Of a stretch of 9,252 bases of DNA, positions 1 through 6,413 are shown in pieces. Below the pieces are notes generated by a model that had not been told where the DNA came from, ran no database searches, and saw only the letters and a program-made list of their open reading frames with translations. Position 1 is the stretch's first letter. Every line of letters begins with the position of its first letter. Source of the DNA: CAWUIO01 sp963922455 (GTDB taxonomy: Bacteria > Bacteroidota > Bacteroidia > Cytophagales > Microscillaceae). The DNA lies in contig CAWUIO010000178.1 of the NCBI GenBank assembly GCA_963922455.1, forward strand, positions 1 to 9,252. The letters run 5' to 3'. Position numbers and translations under genes: made by a program.

Positions 1-30
1 TTCCCGAAATGGCTCTTTGCAGCCCAACGC

Positions 31-51
31 AATTAAATTTAAACAGTTTCT
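31..51 (+). repeat. AT-rich motif, copy A (AATTAAAT-TAAACAGTTTCT)
   Basis: This lies just downstream of the Crp/Fnr gene. Bases 31-50 match 6841-6860 at 18 of 20 positions, and bases 39-51 (TTAAACAGTTTCT) recur exactly on the minus strand within 9199-9214. The core AAAC-A-GTTT is a small dyad. Function is unknown: it could be a protein-binding site, the edge of a repeat, or AT-rich coincidence. Confidence 0.35.
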
Positions 52-78
52 AAGTAAGAACCCGAAGATAGATTAAAA

Positions 79-660
79 TCACTCCTCAGCCAGTTGTTTC
101 CGGATGCTACTGAGAAACTCTTTGGTAATACCCAGGTAGGAAGCAATCATATACAAAGGAAAGCGCTGCACTATTTCTGGGTAGGTCTTTATAAATTGAA
201 GGTAGCGCTCTTTGGCGGGCAAGGAGTGATTGCGCACCACCCGTTTAGACATAAATCCGTAGGCTTTTTGAACGATGATCCGAAAGTAACGCTCCAGCTT
301 GGGTATCTGGACATACAAATCTTCCAGGTCCTCGTAAGCAATCTGGGCAACGGAAGTATTCTCTAAGCATTGCGTATGAAACTCTGCGGGACTCTGGGTG
401 CTAAAACTACAAATATCTCCCGTCCACCAATCTTCCAGTCCAAAGGACAAAATGTGTTCATTTCCCTGATTATCCAGGCAAAAGGTCTTTACCTTACCCG
501 ATAGAACAAAGGTCTGAAATTTATACACATCCCCAACCTGTATGATATATTGCCCTTTGAGATAGGTTCTACTTTTTAGCTTGCTGCTCAAAAGGCTGAT
601 TTCTTCTTTACTTAGCGGGACGATGCAGGTAATATGTTGGATGAGGCGCTCGTAGTTCAT
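79..660 (-). CDS. Crp/Fnr-family transcriptional regulator
   Basis: This is a 193-aa protein with the two-part layout of the Crp/Fnr superfamily: an N-terminal cyclic-nucleotide-binding-like beta-barrel (about residues 15-115) and a C-terminal helix-turn-helix (about 165-190). The barrel shows the pattern G-x-Y-I-I-Q-x-G-D near 36-44, F-V-L-S-G-K-V-K near 51-58 and E-H-I-L-S-F-G-x-E-D-W-x-G-D near 68-82. The HTH shows I-A-S-Y-L-G-I-T-K-E-F-L-S-S-I-R-K (172-188). The usual S-R-I-R of the recognition helix reads S-S-I-R here. The length fits the short (~190 aa) subtype common in Bacteroidota. There is no N-terminal or central Cys cluster, so it is not an oxygen-sensing FNR, and the ligand cannot be read from the sequence. 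It is transcribed away from the acyl-CoA ligase, and whether it controls that gene is only a guess. The ATG at 660 is the natural start; no strong ribosome-binding site is visible. Confidence 0.9.
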   Translation of the reverse strand: MNYERLIQHITCIVPLSKEEISLLSSKLKSRTYLKGQYIIQVGDVYKFQTFVLSGKVKTFCLDNQGNEHILSFGLEDWWTGDICSFSTQSPAEFHTQCLENTSVAQIAYEDLEDLYVQIPKLERYFRIIVQKAYGFMSKRVVRNHSLPAKERYLQFIKTYPEIVQRFPLYMIASYLGITKEFLSSIRKQLAEE

Positions 661-728
661 GCCCCTAAGTTTAAAGATATTTTAAACAACAAAAAAATTG
701 GGCTGTATTTCGTGAGGGCATTTGGGCA

Positions 729-760
729 CCCAAAAAAACGAAGCGGCTGGATTTTTTGGG
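729..760. repeat. Hairpin CCCAAAAAA / TTTTTTGGG
   Basis: This is a perfect 9-bp inverted repeat (729-737 with 752-760) around a 14-nt GC-rich loop. It runs into the left edge of repeat copy 1. The left arm can also pair with TTTGGG at 721-726, giving an alternative small hairpin. It is not at a gene 3' end, so it is not an obvious terminator. In the minus orientation it would sit in the leader of the Crp/Fnr gene if transcription starts far upstream. Confidence 0.5.
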
Positions 761-885
761 GGCTTGCCCGCGTCAGGCATTTACAGTCCAATGTGAAAAC
801 AGGTGCCGACGCGGGTCGGGCTCTCGCTACTCGCTGGCCCCCGCGCAAATTAGCGGCGGGCTCAAACAGGCCGCTCCATCCCTAA
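756..885 (+). repeat. GC-rich ~130-bp intergenic repeat, copy 1
   Basis: This is copy 1 of a three-member family (others at 3117-3245 and 6709-6839). Shared blocks are a left end (GGGGCTTGCCCGCG, 759-772), a variable middle, a core (GCGGGTCGGGCTCTCGCTAC, then TCGCTGGCCC, 811-840) and a right end (AGCGGCGGGCTCAAACAGG, then CCGCTCCATCCCTAA, 852-885). The stem CCCGCGTC (767-774) pairs with GACGCGGG (808-815). It extends past a bulged A through GGCA/TGCC (776-779 with 804-807) and more weakly through TTTACA/TGTgAAA (780-785 with 792-798). A second stem is AGCGGC/GCCGCT (852-857 with 870-875). The left terminus is TTGGGGG rather than the TTAGGGG of the other two copies. Confidence 0.85.
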
Positions 886-892
886 CGGGGTA

Positions 893-904
893 TGCGCAGG
901 CGCA
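893..904. repeat. Small GC hairpin TGCGC-AG-GCGCA
   Basis: This is a perfect 5-bp inverted repeat with a 2-nt spacer, 8 bp beyond the right end of repeat copy 1. It is not seen beside the other two copies, so it is probably not part of the repeat unit. No role can be assigned. Confidence 0.35.
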
Positions 905-1158
905 CAAGTCTTTGCAATGACATTTTAAACGGGTAATTTATCTTGAATTTGTACTTTTTGTAAAGTGTTGAAAATCAGAAAATTACAAGTTGTCATAGGT
1001 AGCCAAACCCCTCGGTTTTGCTTCCTTGATAACAAGCAATCCTTAACATAGGTAAATAATACGCGGCGGTACGAGAGATTACTTGGTTAAATTAGTTATT
1101 GTATTGCTTTTATTCTATTTTGTGAACTAATTACAACATTTATTATCAAGATTGAAAA

Positions 1159-2706
1159 ATGCTTAACTTGTCTGTTTTCTTAGAGGATTCTGCTCGGAGA
1201 TATCCTAGCAAAGATGCCTTTATATTTAATGATACCCGTCTGAATTTTGCCCAGCTCAATGGCGCAGCCAACCAAATTGCCAACGGGCTCAAGTCCATCG
1301 GGATTCAAGCCGGCGATAAAGTGGCCTTAAGCTGCTTGAATTTGCCCTATTTTCCTATGGTTTATTACGGTATTTTAAAGGCAGGAGCCGTGATTGTTCC
1401 CCTAAGTGTCTTACTCAAAAAGGAGGAAGTAGGGTACCATTTAAACGATTCGGATGCCAAGGCCTATTTCTGTTTTCAAGGAGCACCTGGGCTCCCGATG
1501 TTGGAAGAAGGGTACGCCGGCTTTCAAAAAGCCGAAAAGTGCCAAGATATATTCATCATAACCGCTAGCCCCGGAGACCCCTCCCCCATAGAAGGAGAAA
1601 AAACCTTAGGGATGCTGATGGCGGGGCAGTCCCCCGAGGCCGCGTCGGTTCAGACGATGGCCGAAGACACCGCGGTTATCATCTATACTTCCGGGACAAC
1701 GGGCAGGCCCAAAGGAGCGGAATTGACCCACAGCAGCTTGGTAATTAATGCTATGTTGAGTGCGGGTTTGTTTGACCCCACGCCCGAAGATAAAATGCTC
1801 ATAGTTTTACCCCTCTTTCATGTCTTTGCTATGACGGTTTTAATGAATGTGGGGATTTTGAAAGCCACCACCAATGTCCTGCTCCCTCGCTTTGACGCCG
1901 AAGTGGTCTTAGGCTTGATGCAAAAACACGGAATCACCGTTTTTGCCGGGGTACCTACCATGTACTGGGGCTTGCTCAATTACCAAAATGACAACTTTGA
2001 CTTTAAATCTATCTCAGATAAACTTAGAATTTGCCTTTCGGGAGGAGCTTCCCTGCCCGTAAAAGTGCTGGAAGATTTTGAAGCCAAGTTTAATGTAGAA
2101 ATCTTGGAAGGCTATGGAATGTCTGAAGGTTCTCCCGTGGTTACCTTCAATCAGCGGCAATGGGGGCGTAAGCCGGGCTCCGTGGGTACACCTCTGTGGG
2201 GTATAGAAGTCAAAGTGGTAGACGAAGAAGGCAAGGAAGTACCCGTGGGAGAAAAAGGGGAATTGGTCTACCGGGGGCATAATGTCATGAAAGGCTACTA
2301 CAACAAGCCAGAAGCCAATGCCAAGACCCTCAAAAATGGCTGGCTCCACTCGGGCGATGTAGCCATCAAAGATGAAGATGGCTTTTTCTTTATCGTGGAT
2401 CGCACCAAAGATATGATCATTCGGGGCGGACTCAATATTTATCCTCGGGAAGTAGAAGAGTGTATGATGAAACACGAAGCCGTTTCTTTGGTGGCGGTAA
2501 TTGGTATTCCTCATGATCAGTACGGAGAAGAGGTCAAGGCGTGTGTGGTATTACAAGAAGGACAAACGCTAGGCGAAGAGGAGCTTATGGCCTGGACCAA
2601 AGAACGTATCGCGGCTTACAAATACCCTCGGGTGATTGAGTTTATGAGCGCCTTGCCCCAAAATGCTACGGGTAAGATTTTGAAGAAGGAGTTGCGGAAG
2701 TCGTAA
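1159..2706 (+). CDS. Long-chain fatty acid--CoA ligase (AMP-forming, ANL superfamily)
   Basis: This 515-aa cytoplasmic enzyme should activate a carboxylic acid with ATP to an acyl-adenylate and then form the acyl-CoA thioester, feeding beta-oxidation or lipid synthesis. The adenylation motifs are complete: the ATP-binding loop Y-T-S-G-T-T-G-R-P-K-G (176-186), Y-G-M-S-E-G (319-324), S-G-D (398-400), D-R-T-K-D-M-I-I-R-G-G-L-N-I-Y-P (414-429) and the C-terminal catalytic lysine in T-G-K-I-L-K-K (K506). The length and the N-I-Y-P-R-E-V-E motif match the short LcfB-like bacterial acyl-CoA synthetases of about 510-515 aa, and there is no N-terminal extension. The usual Y-G-M-T-E reads Y-G-M-S-E, which is conservative. 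Chain-length preference cannot be read. The ATG at 1159 follows an A-rich leader (GAAAAA) typical of Bacteroidota. The gene is monocistronic: hairpins follow it and the next genes are convergent. Another acid such as an aromatic or medium-chain substrate is possible. Confidence 0.93.
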   Translation: MLNLSVFLEDSARRYPSKDAFIFNDTRLNFAQLNGAANQIANGLKSIGIQAGDKVALSCLNLPYFPMVYYGILKAGAVIVPLSVLLKKEEVGYHLNDSDAKAYFCFQGAPGLPMLEEGYAGFQKAEKCQDIFIITASPGDPSPIEGEKTLGMLMAGQSPEAASVQTMAEDTAVIIYTSGTTGRPKGAELTHSSLVINAMLSAGLFDPTPEDKMLIVLPLFHVFAMTVLMNVGILKATTNVLLPRFDAEVVLGLMQKHGITVFAGVPTMYWGLLNYQNDNFDFKSISDKLRICLSGGASLPVKVLEDFEAKFNVEILEGYGMSEGSPVVTFNQRQWGRKPGSVGTPLWGIEVKVVDEEGKEVPVGEKGELVYRGHNVMKGYYNKPEANAKTLKNGWLHSGDVAIKDEDGFFFIVDRTKDMIIRGGLNIYPREVEECMMKHEAVSLVAVIGIPHDQYGEEVKACVVLQEGQTLGEEELMAWTKERIAAYKYPRVIEFMSALPQNATGKILKKELRKS

Positions 2707-2724
2707 TACTATCATAGCTTTCCG

Positions 2725-2753
2725 GTAGTCGGCCTCTTTTGGGGGCAGACTAC
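2725..2753 (+). terminator. Hairpin downstream of the acyl-CoA ligase
   Basis: GTAGTC (2725-2730) pairs with GACTAC (2748-2753). After a G-A mismatch the stem continues GCC/GGC plus a T-G wobble and a C-G pair, around a short T-rich loop. It starts 18 bp after the ligase stop codon. No T-run follows, so it may be a pause, a processing site or a weak terminator, with the stronger hairpin at 2824 as backup. Confidence 0.5.
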
Positions 2754-2823
2754 TAGGGAGAACAAATTTTCTCTGTAAAATCCGGACAAATAGCTGTGAT
2801 TAACCATTGATTATAACCAAAAG

Positions 2824-2851
2824 AAAAGCCCCAGGATTCCCCGGGGCTTTT
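2824..2851. terminator. Bidirectional intrinsic terminator (AAAAGCCCC / GGGGCTTTT)
   Basis: This is a perfect 9-bp inverted repeat (2824-2832 with 2843-2851) with a 10-nt loop. The GCCCC/GGGGC stem is followed by TTTT on the plus strand and by TTTTCTTTT on the minus strand, so it could stop transcription both ways. On the plus strand it would end the acyl-CoA ligase transcript; on the minus strand it directly follows the AraC-family remnant. Confidence 0.7.
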
Positions 2852-3116
2852 GCTGTATAGAAATGGGAGTAATTCCAAAGTAGAGACAAGCACCTGGTGA
2901 CTGTGCTTGTCAATCCGCTCTTGAATCTCCTTCTGAATCAATTGCACACACTCCCGATTGGTACGCTGTTCCGCATCGGAGAGGTGTAAGGCTTCATGCG
3001 CAACGTAGGAAAAAAAGTGATAGATGCGTACAAAGATTCCGTGATCTTAGCCAAGAAAATAACACCTTTTCCGTTTTGAATAACACATTCTACTGGCTTT
3101 GTTGGGAGATGAAGTT
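2852..3116 (-). pseudogene. Decayed AraC-family regulator fragment (effector domain only)
   Basis: The minus strand reads FFSYVAHEALHLSDAEQ, then C-V-Q-L-I-Q-K-E-I-Q-E-R-I-D-K-H-S, then LVSTLELL. This is the pattern of the end of the N-terminal sensory domain in Bacteroidota AraC-family regulators (typically F-F-S-Y-x-x-N-E-A-L-H-L-S and later I-D-K-H-S ... x-I-E-L-L-L-N-Y). The reading frame is broken: an upstream piece containing NGKGVIFLAK lies in another frame, and a stop (TAA) precedes the FFSY frame. Similarity ends at LELL; the next bases form the terminator hairpin, and the whole C-terminal double helix-turn-helix (about 100 residues) is missing. The 5' side ends at repeat copy 2. It is therefore a non-functional remnant cut at both sides. 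The family assignment rests on remembered motif patterns, not an alignment; the short frames of 64 and 74 codons here are pieces of it rather than real genes. Confidence 0.65.
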
Positions 3117-3245
3117 TTAGGGGCTTTCCCGCGCTAGGAGCGTAAGGTTTCATGAGGGCCATAGCGTTGCGCGGGTCGGGCTTTCGCTACTCGCCGGCCC
3201 GCTCTCATTCCAGCGGCGGGCTCAAACAGGCCGCTCTATCCCTAA
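3117..3245 (+). repeat. GC-rich ~130-bp intergenic repeat, copy 2
   Basis: This copy has the same orientation as copy 1. It begins TTAGGGGCTTTCCCGCGC and ends GGCCGCTCTATCCCTAA, so the termini TTAGGG and CCCTAA form a 6-bp inverted repeat. The right-end block (3212-3245) matches copy 1 at 33 of 34 bases. Stems are CCCGCGC/GCGCGGG (3128-3134 with 3169-3175), an alternative GCGGGTC/GGCCCGC (3171-3177 with 3196-3202, one T-G wobble) that uses the same GCGGG tract, and AGCGGC/GCCGCT (3212-3217 with 3230-3235). It sits between the AraC remnant and the 3' end of the SRPBCC gene. The following bases GCCAT are shared with copy 3. No target-site duplication is seen. Confidence 0.87.
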
Positions 3246-3279
3246 GCCATAACCAGAAGAGCAAAATGGTAGCGCAGGT

Positions 3280-3720
3280 CTAGGTAGTGGCCGATAAAAA
3301 TATTTTGAGCCGTCCCTGAATAAAATACTCCCAGCCCGCCTGGCAACTTTCTCTACTAAACTCAGGCATATCTTCAGGAAAGGATTCCAGGCCTTCATTT
3401 TGCAGGATGAGTTTGGTCCATCCGCCATCGTCTTTTAGCTCAAACGTGACATAGCCTACCCCAGGGTACTCGGTATAGCTCCAATGGTATTTGATTTTGT
3501 AGGGGGCTTCCACTTCCAGAATTTCCCAGCAATGCTCGAAGTTTTTGCCATTAGCCACGACACTAAATTGGGTTTTAAACCCAACCCGGGGCTCAAAGGC
3601 CGGAATATCTTCAAAAAACCACTGCCGCATCGAGCCTAAGCGGGTAATGGCTTCCCACAATTCGGGTATAGGATTTGGAAATACTTGCTCGACTTGTACG
3701 GGTAGGGTGGAGGCTGTCAT
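3280..3720 (-). CDS. SRPBCC / AHSA1-like (START-fold) domain protein
   Basis: This is a 146-aa soluble protein with the size and signature of the SRPBCC superfamily (Activator of Hsp90 ATPase homologue 1-like or polyketide-cyclase-like). Visible hallmarks are an N-terminal strand leading to V-F-P-N-P-I-P-E-L-W-E-A-I-T (about 13-26), the helix-turn motif M-R-Q-W-F-F-E-D-I (31-39), a central E-I-L-E-V-E-A-P-Y-K-I-K-Y-H-W (66-80), strands ending T-F-E-L-K-D-D-G-G-W-T-K-L (92-104), and a C-terminal long helix with G-W-E-Y-F-I-Q-G-R-L-K-I-F-L (128-141). The fold forms a hydrophobic ligand cavity. Ligand and role cannot be predicted, and members range from stress proteins to lipid-binding proteins. 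No ArsR regulator, often paired with AHSA1 genes, lies next to it. The ATG at 3720 is well placed. Repeat copy 2 ends 34 bp beyond its stop codon. Confidence 0.85.
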   Translation of the reverse strand: MTASTLPVQVEQVFPNPIPELWEAITRLGSMRQWFFEDIPAFEPRVGFKTQFSVVANGKNFEHCWEILEVEAPYKIKYHWSYTEYPGVGYVTFELKDDGGWTKLILQNEGLESFPEDMPEFSRESCQAGWEYFIQGRLKIFLSATT

Positions 3721-3865
3721 AAATAGCGTTTAGAAAGAAACAAAACAATCCCTTTAAGTTATGACAGAGTGGCTAATCAAACAAGTTTTTCTGAGTGGGC
3801 TTGCAGGCTTAGGGTAAAGCTCCTATGCCATTTCCCTATCCTTGGGCTTAGGCCTCCCATCTCCA

Positions 3866-4249
3866 TTAACTATCAGAGTAATGGTTGCTGCTTGTAAACT
3901 CCCAATAGACCAATATCAGGATAATAAGTATCTCAAGAAAGAAGTACAATTTTCCCCAAATCGAAAGGGAAGCGGCATGGTAGAAGACTAAGCTGAGGCT
4001 TAGCAAGCAGTAAAGAAAGTTGATTAGGGCGATGCCCTTCAAATACAGATGGATAGGCTTAGGCGATAAAAAGTAACACCTTAGGGAATAGCCTGCAAAG
4101 AGAACCGCTAAGCCGGCAAGCCCGTATAAAACACCCTGGGGCATTCCAAAAATTGCTTCCCAATGTACCAATACTATTCCAAGAAAGAAAGCGGATATCA
4201 GGCCTCCTATGCCGTCTAGGAGGAAAAGGGTTTGGGGGTTTAGTTTCAT
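3866..4249 (-). CDS. Small four-helix integral membrane protein, unknown function
   Basis: This 127-aa protein has four strongly hydrophobic segments at about residues 8-28, 38-58, 68-90 and 98-116, linked by short loops. The second loop carries P-K-P and several aromatic residues. The C-terminus (S-S-N-H-Y-S-D-S) is polar. I recognise it only as a conserved hypothetical type found in Bacteroidota, and no catalytic motif is visible. Its ATG (4249-4247) overlaps the TGA of the upstream gene by four bases (ATGA), so the two are probably translationally coupled. It is the last gene of the deacetylase unit, which suggests an envelope-related role, but this is inference. The 145 bp after it, before the SRPBCC start, contain no clear terminator. 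Confidence 0.8.
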   Translation of the reverse strand: MKLNPQTLFLLDGIGGLISAFFLGIVLVHWEAIFGMPQGVLYGLAGLAVLFAGYSLRCYFLSPKPIHLYLKGIALINFLYCLLSLSLVFYHAASLSIWGKLYFFLEILIILILVYWEFTSSNHYSDS

Positions 4250-5472
4250 GGGTTTGGCTCATAATTTAAGGGTAACATTTCGGCTATTTTAGACGCCCAG
4301 CCCAAATACCCATCAAAAACTATCTGATCCACAGGGTAATATCCATTATTGGCAATTTCCAACTTCTTTTGGGGGAAGTGGAGGTAGGAAGTTTGCTTCG
4401 TGTCACTCTGTTGGCCAATTCTTCTTTCAAGGGCAAAATGGAGTTCTTCAGGTTCTCCTCGGTAGGTAACTTTCAATATATTTTCGCAATGAATAGTATT
4501 ACGTATCGGCATTAAATACCGGCTGTCATTAATGGGGGAGCCGGTGCTATCTAGGTAACCTCCATTTTTTTCCAAATCTTGCCAATACCTTAAACTATCC
4601 AGAAAGGTGCTCTTCCCAGAATTTAAACGAAGAGAATTTACGTTGGAGCCCATAATTTTATTTCGGTAATATGTAACCTTTTCAGAGATTAAGCTAAGGT
4701 CATCTACTACTTTGTTTCTGAAAATTTCTTGAAGAATAAATTTGTTATTTTGAATGTCTTCATTCCGGATGGCATCGAGCAAATGATTAAATGAGCCTTT
4801 ATAAGCCCGTTCTCGATTTTTAAGCCAGCGTTTTTCTTGCTTTCTAGATTTGGGCCTTAAAAATTCAAAACGGGGAATACCATAGGATTTCATAAAACCA
4901 CTATTGAAATTTATTTCAAAATCTTTCAAATGATAAATGATTCGGTAGCCCAATGCCTCATTTAATATGCTAATTTCTTCTCGAGCGTGGGCATAAAACA
5001 TGTTTTCTTCTGCATCAAAATAAAGATATAAAGCCCGAGGATTTTCTATTTGTGTTGATTGTGCATGGATTGTTGTACCTAAAAAGTGTTTCCGAAACAC
5101 CTGATAATTAGCCTCCCATTGCGAAGTATCGGCTTGCACAAGTATTTGGCTTAACTCCTGCACAGCAGGCTTCAAGGAAATTTGTATACTTGTATCTCTC
5201 ACCAAATTAAGCGAGAAGACGGTATCGGTGTATTCTACGTGGGAGATAACCAGTTCATAACGCCCGGGCTTAGCTAGAAAAATATACTTACCCGTAGCCT
5301 CTGTACTGCTTCCAAAGGTCGTTTGGGCCAGATAAACGTGTGCTGAAGCCAAGGGTTGACCATTTACTTGATCGGTTATTTGACCTGTGATCCTAATACT
5401 TTGGGCATAAGAGCTCGTCCAGGCTATACAAGAGATCAGCAAGATAGGCAGGCAGGTTTTTAGGCTGGGCAT
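4246..5472 (-). CDS. Secreted carboxypeptidase-regulatory-like domain protein
   Basis: This 408-aa protein has an N-terminal signal peptide (hydrophobic L-P-I-L-L-I-S-C-I-A-W, cleavage probably after S-Y-A, about residue 23). A CarboxypepD_reg-like beta-sandwich follows (about 26-103): R-I-T-G-Q-I-T-D, then G-Q-P-L-A-S-A-H-V-Y, G-K-Y-I-F and Y-E-L-V-I-S-H-V-E-Y. This fold also begins many SusC/TonB-dependent transporters, but no plug or 16-22-strand barrel follows. The rest is a Bacteroidota-typical region with A-L-G-Y-R-I-I-Y-H-L-K-D-F (173-185) and W-L-K-N-R-E-R-A-Y-K-G-S-F-N-H-L (216-231), which recurs in many paralogues of this size. Likely location is periplasm or outer membrane. No enzymatic motif is visible. 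It starts 8 bp after the deacetylase stop and overlaps the next gene by 4 bp, so it is the middle gene of an operon. Confidence 0.85.
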   Translation of the reverse strand: MPSLKTCLPILLISCIAWTSSYAQSIRITGQITDQVNGQPLASAHVYLAQTTFGSSTEATGKYIFLAKPGRYELVISHVEYTDTVFSLNLVRDTSIQISLKPAVQELSQILVQADTSQWEANYQVFRKHFLGTTIHAQSTQIENPRALYLYFDAEENMFYAHAREEISILNEALGYRIIYHLKDFEINFNSGFMKSYGIPRFEFLRPKSRKQEKRWLKNRERAYKGSFNHLLDAIRNEDIQNNKFILQEIFRNKVVDDLSLISEKVTYYRNKIMGSNVNSLRLNSGKSTFLDSLRYWQDLEKNGGYLDSTGSPINDSRYLMPIRNTIHCENILKVTYRGEPEELHFALERRIGQQSDTKQTSYLHFPQKKLEIANNGYYPVDQIVFDGYLGWASKIAEMLPLNYEPNP

Positions 5473-5480
5473 TGCTTTCC

Positions 5481-6413
5481 TTATTTCGCTAGATCATGAA
5501 CATACTTCGGTGTGACCGGATCTCCCCGGAAAAACTCTCCCTTTTTCCCTCGGCTGAGGGCCCAGCGGTCTAGCCATGAGATCCCCCAAGGGCCATAGCG
5601 GCTTATTTTTTCTTGGTAGGCTGGGTCTTGGAGCACTTCCGACTGCGATACGAAGGTGTAGCCGTGTTTTTTATACATATCGAGGAGCTTTTGAAGGTAG
5701 ACGGCGTTGAGGTAGTTGGCGTGTAGCAGAAGAGTTTGGGCAATATTTCTTTGGAATAATTTATCCGATTGGGCCTCAAAAAAGAGGAGCTTGGCTTCTT
5801 GGTAGTTTACATAGTCCTCCCCAATTGTACGCATCAAGTCCCCATCCTTTTTTTGGTAAGCCCGGCTATAGGCCAGGGCAAAAAGGTAGTCTTCATTGTC
5901 AAGGGTAACAGGTGATTCGATATATCCGTGCTCAGCCAAAAAGCTACGGAGCGAATCGGCTTGGGACTGGCGCAGGCCAATATGCAAGAAGGGATGGCGG
6001 AAGTATGTATACTCGGAGCCATATTGCTGGGCCAACTTTTTGGTGTTCTTTTCTCCTTTTAGGATGCTTTGGGTGTATTCTTCAAAGCTCACCTGGTGAA
6101 AACTAGGGTGGGCAAAGGTATGATTGCCCAGCTCAAGTCCGTTTTGGAGCCAAATTTCTAAGAGTTTTACTTGGAAACCTTGGAGTGATTCGCCCTGGTA
6201 CAGTTTCATCTCATTGACAAAGCCGATTGCCGGGACTTGGTTTTCTTTAAAGGTATTTACCAAGGAATGAGTAAGGCTAAGTTTGAAATCATCTCCGGGA
6301 ACCTGGTAGCTTACCGTAGGAAGATCGTCTACGGTGATGCAGAGTTTTTTACCTTGGGCCAAGGCAGGGAACATAAGACATAAGCTTGCGGCAAGTAGTA
6401 GTAGTTTTTTCAT
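5481..6413 (-). CDS. Secreted polysaccharide deacetylase (NodB/CE4 family)
   Basis: This 310-aa protein should remove acetyl groups from an N- or O-acetylated polysaccharide (peptidoglycan, chitin-like or exopolysaccharide) in a metal-dependent reaction. The start at 6413 is preferred because it gives a clean signal peptide, M-K-K-L-L-L-L-A-A-S...P-A-L-A-Q (residues 1-20); the longer open frame to 6449 begins with TTG and adds 12 polar residues. NodB motifs are present: T-V-D-D (27-30, catalytic base and metal Asp), H-T-F-A-H-P (98-103, the two metal His), R-H-P-F (139-142) and L-L-H-A-N (229-233, catalytic His). The C-terminal W-G-I-S-W-L-D-R-W matches a Bacteroidota subgroup. All key residues are present, so it should be active. 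Substrate is unknown. It is the first gene of the unit with the CarboxypepD_reg-like and membrane protein genes. Confidence 0.9.
   Translation of the reverse strand: MKKLLLLAASLCLMFPALAQGKKLCITVDDLPTVSYQVPGDDFKLSLTHSLVNTFKENQVPAIGFVNEMKLYQGESLQGFQVKLLEIWLQNGLELGNHTFAHPSFHQVSFEEYTQSILKGEKNTKKLAQQYGSEYTYFRHPFLHIGLRQSQADSLRSFLAEHGYIESPVTLDNEDYLFALAYSRAYQKKDGDLMRTIGEDYVNYQEAKLLFFEAQSDKLFQRNIAQTLLLHANYLNAVYLQKLLDMYKKHGYTFVSQSEVLQDPAYQEKISRYGPWGISWLDRWALSRGKKGEFFRGDPVTPKYVHDLAK

Larger units (their letters stand above)
661..1158. other. 498-bp divergent spacer with repeat copy 1
   Basis: This region separates the starts of the Crp/Fnr gene (-) and the acyl-CoA ligase (+), so it should hold both promoters. 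It contains an A/T-run hairpin (729-760), the GC-rich repeat (756-885), a small GC hairpin (893-904), and then about 250 bp of AT-rich DNA before the ligase start. A TTTG at 911-914, followed 19 bp later by TAATTTAT at 934, is only a loose match to the Bacteroidota TTTG-N19-TAnnTTTG promoter, so I do not call a promoter. Small ORFs here lie inside the repeat and look spurious. Confidence 0.6.
2707..3279. other. 573-bp convergent spacer with terminators, gene remnant and repeat copy 2
   Basis: This lies between the 3' ends of the ligase (+) and the SRPBCC gene (-). In order it holds a hairpin at 2725-2753, a bidirectional terminator-like hairpin at 2824-2851, an AraC-family remnant (2852-3116, minus), and the GC-rich repeat (3117-3245). 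The only open frames are short pieces of the remnant, split between two frames. Confidence 0.7.

Noticed and set aside
657..848. 63-codon minus-strand ORF whose stop overlaps the Crp/Fnr start by ATGA
   Set aside because: Most of it is the reverse of repeat copy 1 plus the A/T hairpin; the predicted protein (R-V-A-R-A-R-P-A-S-A-P) is repeat-derived, so the overlap is probably chance.
911..941. Possible Bacteroidota promoter (TTTG-N19-TAATTTAT) upstream of the ligase
   Set aside because: Spacing is right but the -7 element has two mismatches, and such matches are expected by chance in AT-rich DNA.
2014..2514. 166-codon minus-strand ORF
   Set aside because: It lies fully antisense inside the acyl-CoA ligase, whose motifs are complete; a shadow ORF.
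3800..3865. Possible terminator after the small membrane protein
   Set aside because: Only 4-5 bp imperfect inverted repeats and no T-run; GGCTTAGG also occurs twice here but without the rest of the GC-rich repeat.
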